Shown piece after piece: positions 44,270 to 51,724 of a stretch of 64,000 bases of DNA; within the stretch, counting starts at the first letter, position 1; the number at the start of each line of letters is the position of its first letter. The position numbers were made by a program, and so were the translations under genes. Under the pieces are notes generated by a model. It searched no databases. It saw nothing but the letters and a program-made list of their open reading frames with translations, and was not told where the DNA came from. This DNA is from Variovorax sp. PBL-E5 (GTDB taxonomy: Bacteria > Pseudomonadota > Gammaproteobacteria > Burkholderiales > Burkholderiaceae_C), in assembly GCF_901827185.1 (NCBI RefSeq), contig NZ_LR594671.1, forward strand, positions 5,016,001-5,080,000. The letters are read 5' to 3'.

Positions 44270-45316
44270 ATGCTGACACCCGAACTCGTCGACGCCCTCC
44301 AGGCGCCCATCAGCGAGGCTTCGCCCGCCGGCGAGGATCTTGAGTACGACCCGGCCTTCACCGCGCTGGAGTCGGCCGCGCAGGGCAAGCCCGAGCAACA
44401 GTTCGGCGACACCGTCATTCCCGCGGTCGAACCCGAATGGCGCGCCGTGGCCGAACAGGCGCAGGTGCTGCTCGGCCGCGCCAAGGACGTGCGCACCGCC
44501 GTGCTGCTGCTGCGCGCCGCGACGAGGATGCAGGGCGTGGCCGGCTTCGACCTCGGCCTGCAATTGCTCACCGGCCTGCTCGACCGCTACTGGGACGGCA
44601 TACATCCAAAGCTCGATGCCGACGACGACAACGATCCGACGATGCGCCTGAATGCGCTCGCGCCGCTGACCGACGAAGGCATGGTGCTGCGCGACCTCTA
44701 CGACGCGGGCGTTGGCAATGCGCGCGGCGTCGGCCCGATCCGCGTGCGCGACATCGCGATCGCGCACAACGCGCTGGCTGCGGTCGGCACCGACGCGACC
44801 TATTCACAGGCGCAGATCCAGGGCGGCCTCGAAGCCATCCATGCCGAAGCGCCGCAGGTGCTGCAGACCCTGGCCGAGGTACCCGCGCGGGTCGCGCGCC
44901 TGCAGGCGCTCCTGAACGAACGCACCGGCCGCGGCGACGCGATCGACCTCGCGCCGCTGCGCGCGATCGGCAGCGTGCTGGGCAAGGCCTGCGCGGGCGT
45001 CGCCGGCGCCGCGGGCAGCGCCGACCCTGCAGCCTCGGAAGACGGGGCCGCCGAAGGCACCGCTTCGGGCGAGCCCGGCGCGCCCGCGCGCAGCGCCGCC
45101 GCGCGCGGCGAGATCCAGACCCGCCAGGACGCGCTGCAGATGCTCGACCGCGTGATCCGCTACCTCGAACAGGCCGAGCCCGGCAACCCTGCGCCGCTCC
45201 TGATCGCGCGCGCCAAGAAGCTCATCGGCGTGAGCTTTCTCGAAATCATGGCCGACCTGGCGCCGAACGCGATGGACACCATCGAGACCGTGACCGGCAA
45301 GCAGGCGACCGAGTAG
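44270..45316 (+). CDS. tssA: T6SS baseplate/cap protein TssA
   Basis: The 348-residue product begins with the ImpA N-terminal domain (AGEDLEYDPAFTALESAAQG, then RAVAEQAQVLLGRAKDVRTA-like, LLTGLLDRYWDGIHPKLDADDD). It has an Ala/Gly-rich linker (about 245-275) and ends in a short domain with ALQMLDRVIRYLEQAEPGNP. TssA coordinates sheath assembly. tssB follows after 47 bp. Confidence 0.93.
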   Translation: MLTPELVDALQAPISEASPAGEDLEYDPAFTALESAAQGKPEQQFGDTVIPAVEPEWRAVAEQAQVLLGRAKDVRTAVLLLRAATRMQGVAGFDLGLQLLTGLLDRYWDGIHPKLDADDDNDPTMRLNALAPLTDEGMVLRDLYDAGVGNARGVGPIRVRDIAIAHNALAAVGTDATYSQAQIQGGLEAIHAEAPQVLQTLAEVPARVARLQALLNERTGRGDAIDLAPLRAIGSVLGKACAGVAGAAGSADPAASEDGAAEGTASGEPGAPARSAAARGEIQTRQDALQMLDRVIRYLEQAEPGNPAPLLIARAKKLIGVSFLEIMADLAPNAMDTIETVTGKQATE

Positions 45317-45363
45317 GCCCATCCAACCCGCCCCCTTCATCCAGGATTTCCAAGGAGCAACCC

Positions 45364-45879
45364 ATGTCCAAGAGCAGCCAGAAATTCATCGCCCGCAACC
45401 GCGCGCCCCGGGTCCAGATCGAGTACGACGTCGAGCTCTACGGCGCCGAGAAGAAGGTCCAGCTTCCTTTCGTGATGGGCGTGCTGGCCGATCTCTCGGG
45501 CAAGCCGGCCGATCCGCTGGCGCCGGTGGGCGACCGCAAGTTCCTCGAGTTCGACGTCGACAACTTCGACTCGCGCATGAAGGCCATGAAGCCTCGCGCC
45601 GCCTTCGCGGTGCCCAACACGCTGACCGGCGAAGGCGACCTCAAGGTCGACATCACCTTCGAGAACATGGACGACTTCTCGCCCGCCGCGGTGGCGCGCA
45701 AGGTCGACGCGCTCAACAAGCTGCTCGAAGCGCGCACGCAGCTGTCGAACCTGGTGACCTACATGGACGGCAAGGGCGGTGCCGAGGATCTTCTCGCAAA
45801 GGTGCTGGAGAACCCCGAGCTGCTCAAGACGCTGGCCGCCAGCAAGAAGCCCGAGGACGGCGCCACGCCGGCCGCCTGA
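45364..45879 (+). CDS. tssB: T6SS contractile sheath small subunit TssB
   Basis: The 171-residue product matches TssB/VipA: RVQIEYDVELYGAEKKVQLP, FVMGVLADLSGKP and KFLEFDVDNFDSRMKAMKPR. It interlocks with TssC to form the contractile sheath. tssC follows after 33 bp with AGGAG before its start. Confidence 0.97.
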   Translation: MSKSSQKFIARNRAPRVQIEYDVELYGAEKKVQLPFVMGVLADLSGKPADPLAPVGDRKFLEFDVDNFDSRMKAMKPRAAFAVPNTLTGEGDLKVDITFENMDDFSPAAVARKVDALNKLLEARTQLSNLVTYMDGKGGAEDLLAKVLENPELLKTLAASKKPEDGATPAA

Positions 45880-45912
45880 CGCCCCATTGTCCGAACACGA
45901 GGAGAACCCACC

Positions 45913-47412
45913 ATGGCCACCGAAGCACTCGAGCAGCAGAGCGCACTGAAAGATGTCGCTTACGAGGGAAGCGATTTCTCGTCGCTCCTGCAAAAGGAAT
46001 TCAAGCCCCGCAGCGACGAGGCCAAGAGCGCCGTCGAAGCCGCGGTGCTCACGCTGGCGCAGCAGGCGCTGGCCAACACCAAGGTGATCGGCAAGGACGT
46101 GACCAAGTCGATCCAGGCCATGATCGCCGCCATCGACCAGAAGCTCACCGACCAGGTCAACCAGATCCTGCACAACGAGGACTTCCAGAAGCTCGAGAGT
46201 GCCTGGCGCGGCCTGCACTACATGGTGAACAACACCGAGTCGGACGAGAACCTCAAGATCCGCGTGATGGACATGTCGAAGAAGGAACTCGGCAAGACAC
46301 TGAAGAAATTCAAGGGCGCGGCCTGGGACCAGAGCCCGCTGTTCAAGAAGATCTACGAGCAGGAATACGGCCAGTTCGGCGGCGAGCCCTTCGGCGCCAT
46401 CGTCGGCGACTACCACTTCGACCAGAGCCCGCCCGATGTCGAGATCCTCGGCGAGATGGCGAAGATCGCGGCCTCCGCGCATGCGCCCTTCATCACCGGC
46501 GCCAGCCCGAACCTGATGCAGATGGAATCGTGGCAGGAGCTCGCCAATCCGCGCGACCTGACCAAGATCTTCGGCACGCCCGAATACGCCGGCTGGCGCT
46601 CCTTGCGCGAATCGGACGACTCCAAGTACCTCGGCATGTGCATGCCGCGCTTCCTCGCGCGCACGCCCTACGGCGCCAGGACCAACCCGATCGAGGAATT
46701 CGACTTCGAGGAAGACACCGCCGGCGCCGACCACAGCAAGTACGCCTGGGCCAACGCCGCCTACGCGATGGCGACCAACATCAACCGCTCCTACAAGCTC
46801 TACGGCTGGGGCTCGCGCATCCGCGGCATCGAGTCCGGCGGCGCGGTCGAGAACCTGCCGCTGCACACCTTCCCGAGCGACGACGGCGGCGTCGACCAGA
46901 AGTGCCCGACCGAGATCGCGATCAGCGACCGGCGCGAGGCCGAGCTGTCGAAGGCCGGCCTGCTGTCGCTGATCCATCGCAAGAACTCCGACTTCGCCGC
47001 CTTCATCGGCGCCCAGTCGCTCAACAAGCCGGCCGAGTACGACGACCCCGATGCCACGGCCAATGCCAACCTGGCCGCGCGTCTGCCTTATCTATTTGCC
47101 TGCAACCGCTTCGCGCATTACCTCAAGTGCATCGTGCGCGACAAGGTCGGCAGCTTCAAGGAACGCGACGAGATGCAGCGCTGGCTCAACAAGTGGATCA
47201 CCAACTATGTCGACGGCGACCCGGTCAACTCATCCGAAGAAACCAAGGCGCGCAAGCCGCTCGCCGCAGCCGAAGTGGTGGTGGAGGAAGTCGAGGGCAA
47301 CCCCGGCTACTACAGCTCCAAGTTTTTCCTGCGGCCGCACTACCAGCTCGAAGGGCTGACGGTGTCGCTGCGGCTGGTGTCGAAGCTGCCCTCGGCCAAG
47401 GGCGGCAAGTAG
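45913..47412 (+). CDS. tssC: T6SS contractile sheath large subunit TssC
   Basis: The 499-residue product matches TssC/VipB, with ESAWRGLHYMVNNTESDENL, EYGQFGGEPFGAIVGDYHFD, FLARTPYGARTNPIEEFDFE and the FFLRPHYQLEGLTVSLRLVS end. It forms the sheath with TssB. An inverted repeat follows the stop, before hcp. Confidence 0.98.
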   Translation: MATEALEQQSALKDVAYEGSDFSSLLQKEFKPRSDEAKSAVEAAVLTLAQQALANTKVIGKDVTKSIQAMIAAIDQKLTDQVNQILHNEDFQKLESAWRGLHYMVNNTESDENLKIRVMDMSKKELGKTLKKFKGAAWDQSPLFKKIYEQEYGQFGGEPFGAIVGDYHFDQSPPDVEILGEMAKIAASAHAPFITGASPNLMQMESWQELANPRDLTKIFGTPEYAGWRSLRESDDSKYLGMCMPRFLARTPYGARTNPIEEFDFEEDTAGADHSKYAWANAAYAMATNINRSYKLYGWGSRIRGIESGGAVENLPLHTFPSDDGGVDQKCPTEIAISDRREAELSKAGLLSLIHRKNSDFAAFIGAQSLNKPAEYDDPDATANANLAARLPYLFACNRFAHYLKCIVRDKVGSFKERDEMQRWLNKWITNYVDGDPVNSSEETKARKPLAAAEVVVEEVEGNPGYYSSKFFLRPHYQLEGLTVSLRLVSKLPSAKGGK

Positions 47413-47419
47413 GCCAGGT

Positions 47420-47463
47420 TGCGGCGCGATTTTTTCAACGAAGCTTTTCAAGTTCGCGCCGCA
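47420..47463 (+). repeat. 10-bp inverted repeat between tssC and hcp
   Basis: TGCGGCGCGA (47420-47429) and TCGCGCCGCA (47454-47463) are perfect inverted repeats with a 24-nt, T-rich spacer. It starts 8 nt past the tssC stop. It may act as a partial terminator or an mRNA-stabilising stem that lets hcp be made in excess. Confidence 0.5.
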
Positions 47464-47578
47464 CATTCGTTCTCGAGGCAGCTGGGCTGAACGGCATCCG
47501 CCGACGGCCAGGCGCCAAGCGGTTCCAGTCGACGATCAACCACCCGCCCGCAATCGGGTTTCATGAAGGAGCATCGAA

Positions 47579-48058
47579 ATGAGTTCAGATTTCTACGCCA
47601 AGGTCACCAAGGCGGATGGTGAATCCAAGAAGGACGGCCACGTCAACGAGATCGAGGTCCTGTCCTGGTCATGGGGTGTCTCGAACGCCACGACCGCCGG
47701 CGTGGGCGGCGGCGCGGGCAAGGGCAAGGCCACGCCGCAGGACATCAGCTTCACGCACCTGTACGACAAGGCTTCGCCGGTGCTGGCGGGCTTCTGCATC
47801 AAGGGCACCCACATCGACGAGCTCAAGCTCACGGCGCGCAAATCGGGCGACGGCCAGCAGGACTACCTGATCGTCACGCTCTCGGGCGCCTTCATCACCA
47901 GCGTGGCGGTGGGCGGCTCGGCCGGCGGCGACATGGTCGAGACCGTGAGCTGCGCCTTCCAGAAGATCAAGACCGAATACAAGCTGCAGGACAAGGAAGG
48001 CAAGGTCAGCGCCGGTCCCGAGTTCACCTGGAACCTGGAAGACGGCAAGCTCACCTGA
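47579..48058 (+). CDS. hcp: T6SS tube protein Hcp
   Basis: The 159-residue product matches the Hcp1 family: DGHVNEIEVLSWSWGVSN, DISFTHLYDKASPVLAGFCI and EYKLQDKEGKVSAGPEFTWN. Hcp hexamers stack into the tube ejected by sheath contraction. AAGGAG lies 7 nt upstream, and a separate 166-bp region after tssC suggests extra control of this highly used protein. Confidence 0.96.
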   Translation: MSSDFYAKVTKADGESKKDGHVNEIEVLSWSWGVSNATTAGVGGGAGKGKATPQDISFTHLYDKASPVLAGFCIKGTHIDELKLTARKSGDGQQDYLIVTLSGAFITSVAVGGSAGGDMVETVSCAFQKIKTEYKLQDKEGKVSAGPEFTWNLEDGKLT

Positions 48059-48076
48059 GCGCACCGGGAGCAGGTC

Positions 48077-48574
48077 ATGGCATTCAGCTTCAAGTACATC
48101 GGCTCGACCAGCCATGTCGAGCGCGTGCTCTACAACCTGGACTGGTCGGTGGGGCGCATCGGCGGCAACCTGCGGGAGGACGTCATGCTGGCGCAGGCCT
48201 TGCTGCGGATGGTGTTCTACGAGCTCGCAGGCAAGGGCGGCCTGCTGCCGCCGCTCGGCGCAGACGGCATCGAGGTCGACGGATGGATCGGCCCGAGCAC
48301 GCTGCGCCACATCGCGCAATTCCAGGACCAGGCGATCTCGCTGGGGCAGAAGGTGCTGCGCGACGGCAACTTCGATCCGTTCAGGAAAGTCGGGCAATCG
48401 AGCACGATCTCCCATACGAGGTACTCGATCGAGCTGCTGAACAACTTCTGCGCCAACAACTGCGACACCAACCGGATGCGCAACTTCGACGATCTGCCGG
48501 TTCGCCTGGATGTGCCGCTGCAGTTGCGCAATGCGTTGAAGACGGTGAAGAAGACGGCGGCGCAGTACCAGTGA
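48077..48574 (+). CDS. Putative peptidoglycan-binding-like protein downstream of hcp
   Basis: The 165-residue product is not TssE, the gene often found here: it lacks the TssE core motifs. Instead, residues about 34-78 resemble a peptidoglycan_binding_1 unit (EDVMLAQALLRMVFYEL, then VDGWIGPSTLRHIAQFQDQ, the typical dG-x-x-G-x-x-T...FQ pattern). There is no signal peptide and the C-terminal half is unrecognised. It lies 18 bp after hcp, so it may be an Hcp-carried effector, a cargo adaptor or a cell-wall-aiming part. It is a hypothesis only. Confidence 0.62.
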   Translation: MAFSFKYIGSTSHVERVLYNLDWSVGRIGGNLREDVMLAQALLRMVFYELAGKGGLLPPLGADGIEVDGWIGPSTLRHIAQFQDQAISLGQKVLRDGNFDPFRKVGQSSTISHTRYSIELLNNFCANNCDTNRMRNFDDLPVRLDVPLQLRNALKTVKKTAAQYQ

Positions 48575-48618
48575 GGGGGGCTTGCGTCTGAGCGATAGTT
48601 GCGCGAAGACGCGGCCCG

Positions 48619-49026
48619 CTATGGCTGACCGCTGAAGGTTTCGCACTCCTCCGCGAACGCCACCCATGAAAGACGACGCTGCGTCCAGATTTGCCGCTGC
48701 GGTGTGCTCAATTCATGTCGCTGCTTCAGCGTGCCGATGCGCAACGAGTACGCCTGCGGGTTCTCCGCAGCGCAGGCATAAAGAGAACTGCCGCAGACCT
48801 CGCAGAATGCAAGAACCCGCTTTGCTCCGCTGGCTGCAGTCTTGATGTAGGTTCGAGGCGTGCCCTTCACCAGCCGAAAGCCGCTCGCAGGCGCGGGAAT
48901 GTTGGCCCGAAATGCGGAGCCCGATTGGGTCTGGCAGTCAGTGCAATGGCAGATCGTGATGGTGCCGGGCTGCACTTCTGCTTCGTATGCAATCGCGCCG
49001 CAATGGCATTGGCCTTCGACTTTCAA
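48619..49026 (-). CDS. GFA-family zinc protein (first copy)
   Basis: The 135-residue product has the zinc ligands of the glutathione-dependent formaldehyde-activating (GFA/CENP-V) family: GQCHCGAIAYEA, CHCTDCQTQSGSAF and FCEVCGSSLY. True formaldehyde-glutathione condensation is proven for few members, so the function is uncertain. It converges on the T6SS core genes and is unrelated to them. Confidence 0.9.
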   Translation of the reverse strand: MKVEGQCHCGAIAYEAEVQPGTITICHCTDCQTQSGSAFRANIPAPASGFRLVKGTPRTYIKTAASGAKRVLAFCEVCGSSLYACAAENPQAYSLRIGTLKQRHELSTPQRQIWTQRRLSWVAFAEECETFSGQP

Positions 49027-49109
49027 GTACGACTCCTAAGGGATTGAATGTTCGGTTCTGGCCGAGGCTATGTGAAAACGCGAACGCAATTTGAGCCACT
49101 CTCCCCACG

Positions 49110-49766
49110 TCAAGGCGCACTGCGGCGCAGGAACACATGCGTGGCGCGCTCGCCTGCCACCTGCCGTTCGCAGCTGTAGCCCAGTGCCGGCAGGTCCAGG
49201 CCTGCGAACAGCGCCTCGCCCTTCCCCAGCAGCACCGGCCGCACGGCCAGATGCAGTTCGTCGATCAGCCCGGCCTTCAGATATTCGCGCACGGTGGCCA
49301 CGCCGCCGCCCAGGCGCACGTCGCGCGCACCCGCGGCAGCCTGCGCCAGTGCCAGTGCCTCGTGGATGCCGCCGGTGACGAAGTGGAAGGTGGTACCGCC
49401 CTGCATCGTCAGTGGCGCGCGGGCATGGTGGGTCAGCACGAAGACCGGCACGTGGTACGGGGGCTCGTCGCCCCACCAGCCTTTCCAGCGCTCGTCGGGC
49501 CAGGGACCGCGCACCGGCCCGAACATGTTGCGCCCGAGGATCCAGGCACCCATCTCGGCGAAGCCTTGTTCGGCGATCTCGTTGTCGATGCCGGTCTCGC
49601 CGTTGGCCTCGCCCGTCTGGTGCATCTGCTGCCAGACGCGCGTGGGAAAGAACCAGTCCATGAGTTCGGGACCGCGAACGCCCAACGGGTGCTCCAGGCT
49701 CTGGTCCGGGCCGGCGGCGAAGCCGTCGAGCGAAACGCCGAAACTGCGCACCAGCAAGCGGGTCAT
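49110..49766 (-). CDS. Dihydrofolate reductase/RibD-C family protein
   Basis: The 218-residue product has the RibD C-terminal/DHFR-like fold: LLVRSFGVSLDGFAAGPDQS, WILGRNMFGPVRGPW, VFVLTHHARAPL and RLGGGVATVREYLKAGLIDE. Such proteins are NADPH-dependent reductases of unknown substrate, often hypothetical in annotation. It lies between the two GFA genes. Confidence 0.88.
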   Translation of the reverse strand: MTRLLVRSFGVSLDGFAAGPDQSLEHPLGVRGPELMDWFFPTRVWQQMHQTGEANGETGIDNEIAEQGFAEMGAWILGRNMFGPVRGPWPDERWKGWWGDEPPYHVPVFVLTHHARAPLTMQGGTTFHFVTGGIHEALALAQAAAGARDVRLGGGVATVREYLKAGLIDELHLAVRPVLLGKGEALFAGLDLPALGYSCERQVAGERATHVFLRRSAP

Positions 49767-49937
49767 GGGGTGGTCTCCTGTAAAAAAGGGGATGCCGCAC
49801 TTTAGCGCGGGCGGCGCCCCTCACGCTGTGGTTGATCGAGGACGAGCACGAGGGCGGCTTGTATCGGCTCACGCCGAAGTAACAACGAACGAAGGCGAGC
49901 CGTTGCCGCCACAATCGTTGGAGATGGAGAACCCGTC

Positions 49938-50360
49938 ATGATCACACGCACAGCGACCTGCCGCTGCGGACAGCTGCGCGCGGTTTGCGTGGGCGAGCCC
50001 GTGAGGATTTCGGTATGCCACTGCCTGGCTTGCCAGCAACGCAGCGGCAGCGCGTTTGCCGCCCAGGCGCGCTGGCCTGAAAACCGCGTGACGGTCACCG
50101 GCGAAGCCAAGACCTGGGTTCGCGTCGCAGACAGCGGCCACCGCGCGACCTACAGCTTCTGCCCGAACTGCGGCTCGACTGTTGTGTATGTGATCGAAGC
50201 GTGGCCGGGCGTCATCGCTGTACCGATCGGTGCTTTCGCCGATCCCTCGTTCCCGTCGCCGCGCTTTTCCGTCTATGAACACCGCAAGCATGCGTGGACC
50301 GGCGTGCTTGGGGAAGATGTCGAGCATTCTTCGACGCCGAGCGCGAGTCGGAGTCATTGA
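49938..50360 (+). CDS. GFA-family zinc protein (second copy)
   Basis: The 140-residue product has the same ligand pattern as the copy at 48619: TCRCGQLRAVC, CHCLACQQRSGSAF and FCPNCGSTVVY. It diverges clearly outside the motifs, so it is a distant paralogue, not a fresh duplicate. It is divergent from the DHFR-like gene across 171 bp. The function is uncertain. Confidence 0.9.
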   Translation: MITRTATCRCGQLRAVCVGEPVRISVCHCLACQQRSGSAFAAQARWPENRVTVTGEAKTWVRVADSGHRATYSFCPNCGSTVVYVIEAWPGVIAVPIGAFADPSFPSPRFSVYEHRKHAWTGVLGEDVEHSSTPSASRSH

Positions 50361-50441
50361 CGTCGCTGTTCGGGATCGAGCGTGCTGCTCTCTTGGGCGA
50401 GTACGCCCATCAATGCGAACGGATTGGAGTGCGACAGGCTT

Positions 50442-51380
50442 TCAGGCAAGGAGAAGGCCTTCATCAAGCAGCGATTGCACGATGCTGGCCTGCCGCAAGT
50501 CGCGGCGGCGCTTTGCCTGCGGACGGTGGAGTGCGCCCTTCGCCATCCAGCGCTTGAACTCGACAAAGCTGGCTGGCGCGATGGTCTGCATTTGCGCCAT
50601 CCGTCCGGTGGCCGAGATCACCACGTGCTCGAAGCGCGGAGCTTCGGTCAGCACGGACGCACGTGGCGCCTGCACGGGCCACAAGTCGTCCTCGTCCGCC
50701 GAGAAACGGAAAGGGTGGATGTCGTCGCTGGTGGTCATGCGCCGAAGGAAATCGACCTCGAAGCCCTTGGCGTTGATGGCGGTCTCGTTCTGGCCTTCCT
50801 TGCGCAGGAACGTTGGGTCAGCCTTCTGCAACACACGCAGCATGGACGAGTCGATGCGCTCGAGGTCGGTCATGAATTGCACACGCTTGCGTGCATCCCA
50901 AAGCAGGTCGACGTCCTGCGTGGCCAACGCTCCCTGAACGATGCGCACGCTCGCAGCCGTTTCATACGCGTAGAGAGCATGCGTGCCCACCACGGTGAAG
51001 TGGCGCCCGAGCCCGGCGTCCTCGAGAGTCTGCAGCAGCGTGACGACCAGGGCGGGTGTGCGACCGGCCTTGACCGCCTTGTTCATGCGCTCGGCCTCCA
51101 CAAGCGCGGCGCGCAACGAGCGCAGCCGCTCCTCGACATCCCGCTTGCGCTTGGTGAACTCGTCGTGGACCTTCTCGTTCTCGGGCGTTCGCGCGCCGAT
51201 ACGGTGCTGGCGGTTGTCCTTCGACGTTCGCACCAGGTACTCGTATCCGCCCTGGCGCTTCCAGTACATGCCGCCCTCATGACGCCGCGCCTCGGCCTGC
51301 ACGCGGCGGTGTTCGTCGAACACGGTGGTCGCGTCGATGACTTGACGGGCCGCGTTGTCGGACAGCGGGAGATAGTCCAT
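50442..51380 (-). CDS. Nucleotidyltransferase-like protein (NTP_transf_8 type)
   Basis: The 312-residue product has an N-terminal coiled-coil region (about 60-105) and a nucleotidyltransferase core: FTVVGTHALYAYE, then ATQDVDLLWDARKR with the paired aspartates of the family, followed by NAKGFEVDFLRRM with the third. Such proteins may modify RNA, proteins or nucleotides, and several relatives act in toxin-antitoxin or abortive infection systems. The ATG touches a long inverted repeat and has no Shine-Dalgarno site. It sits next to the A+T-rich defence-like gene. Confidence 0.75.
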   Translation of the reverse strand: MDYLPLSDNAARQVIDATTVFDEHRRVQAEARRHEGGMYWKRQGGYEYLVRTSKDNRQHRIGARTPENEKVHDEFTKRKRDVEERLRSLRAALVEAERMNKAVKAGRTPALVVTLLQTLEDAGLGRHFTVVGTHALYAYETAASVRIVQGALATQDVDLLWDARKRVQFMTDLERIDSSMLRVLQKADPTFLRKEGQNETAINAKGFEVDFLRRMTTSDDIHPFRFSADEDDLWPVQAPRASVLTEAPRFEHVVISATGRMAQMQTIAPASFVEFKRWMAKGALHRPQAKRRRDLRQASIVQSLLDEGLLLA

Positions 51381-51724
51381 GGCCGTATGTTAGTCGATAT
51401 ATGATTTTATACGGCCAATCGTTGATCCCTTCGATTGGCAATCGGTATAGGGGTAGATCGGCTCTCAAGGAGGTGGATTCAACCGGTCATTCGAAGCCGC
51501 AAGTCTAATGATCGCGAGCGGCTTCGGTCCTTCGCCGCGAGCCGCCTTTCGGCTCAAATCAACCATGACTGTTCGCCCGGGATCCTTGCCGGTCTGATTG
51601 CGTGAGGGGCCGCAGGCGGCAACCCCGCGCCCGACAACGCAATCTGCGGTAAGCGAGAACTCCTAGACTTACTTTGGCAAGAAAGGCAGGGCATACTCGG
51701 ACAATTGATCAACGGCGAGAAACA
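51381..51724. promoter_or_regulatory. Divergent intergenic region rich in inverted repeats
   Basis: No gene is seen in these 344 bp. GGCCGTAT/ATACGGCC (51381-51388, 51409-51416) flanks a TATAAAAT -10-like box of the nucleotidyltransferase gene; CCAATCG/CGATTGG (51415-51438) follows; a 9-bp repeat CGAAGCCGC/GCGGCTTCG lies at 51492-51526. The sequence turns A+T-rich near 51,660, marking the edge of the foreign segment. Confidence 0.55.

Noticed and set aside
48077..48574. tssE call for the gene after hcp
   Set aside because: The baseplate gp25-like motifs of TssE are missing; a peptidoglycan-binding-like pattern is present instead.
51468..51486. AAGGAGGTGGATTCAACC, like the complement of a 16S rRNA 3' end
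   Set aside because: The match is partial (the rRNA end reads differently after AAGGAGGTG) and no further rRNA sequence surrounds it.
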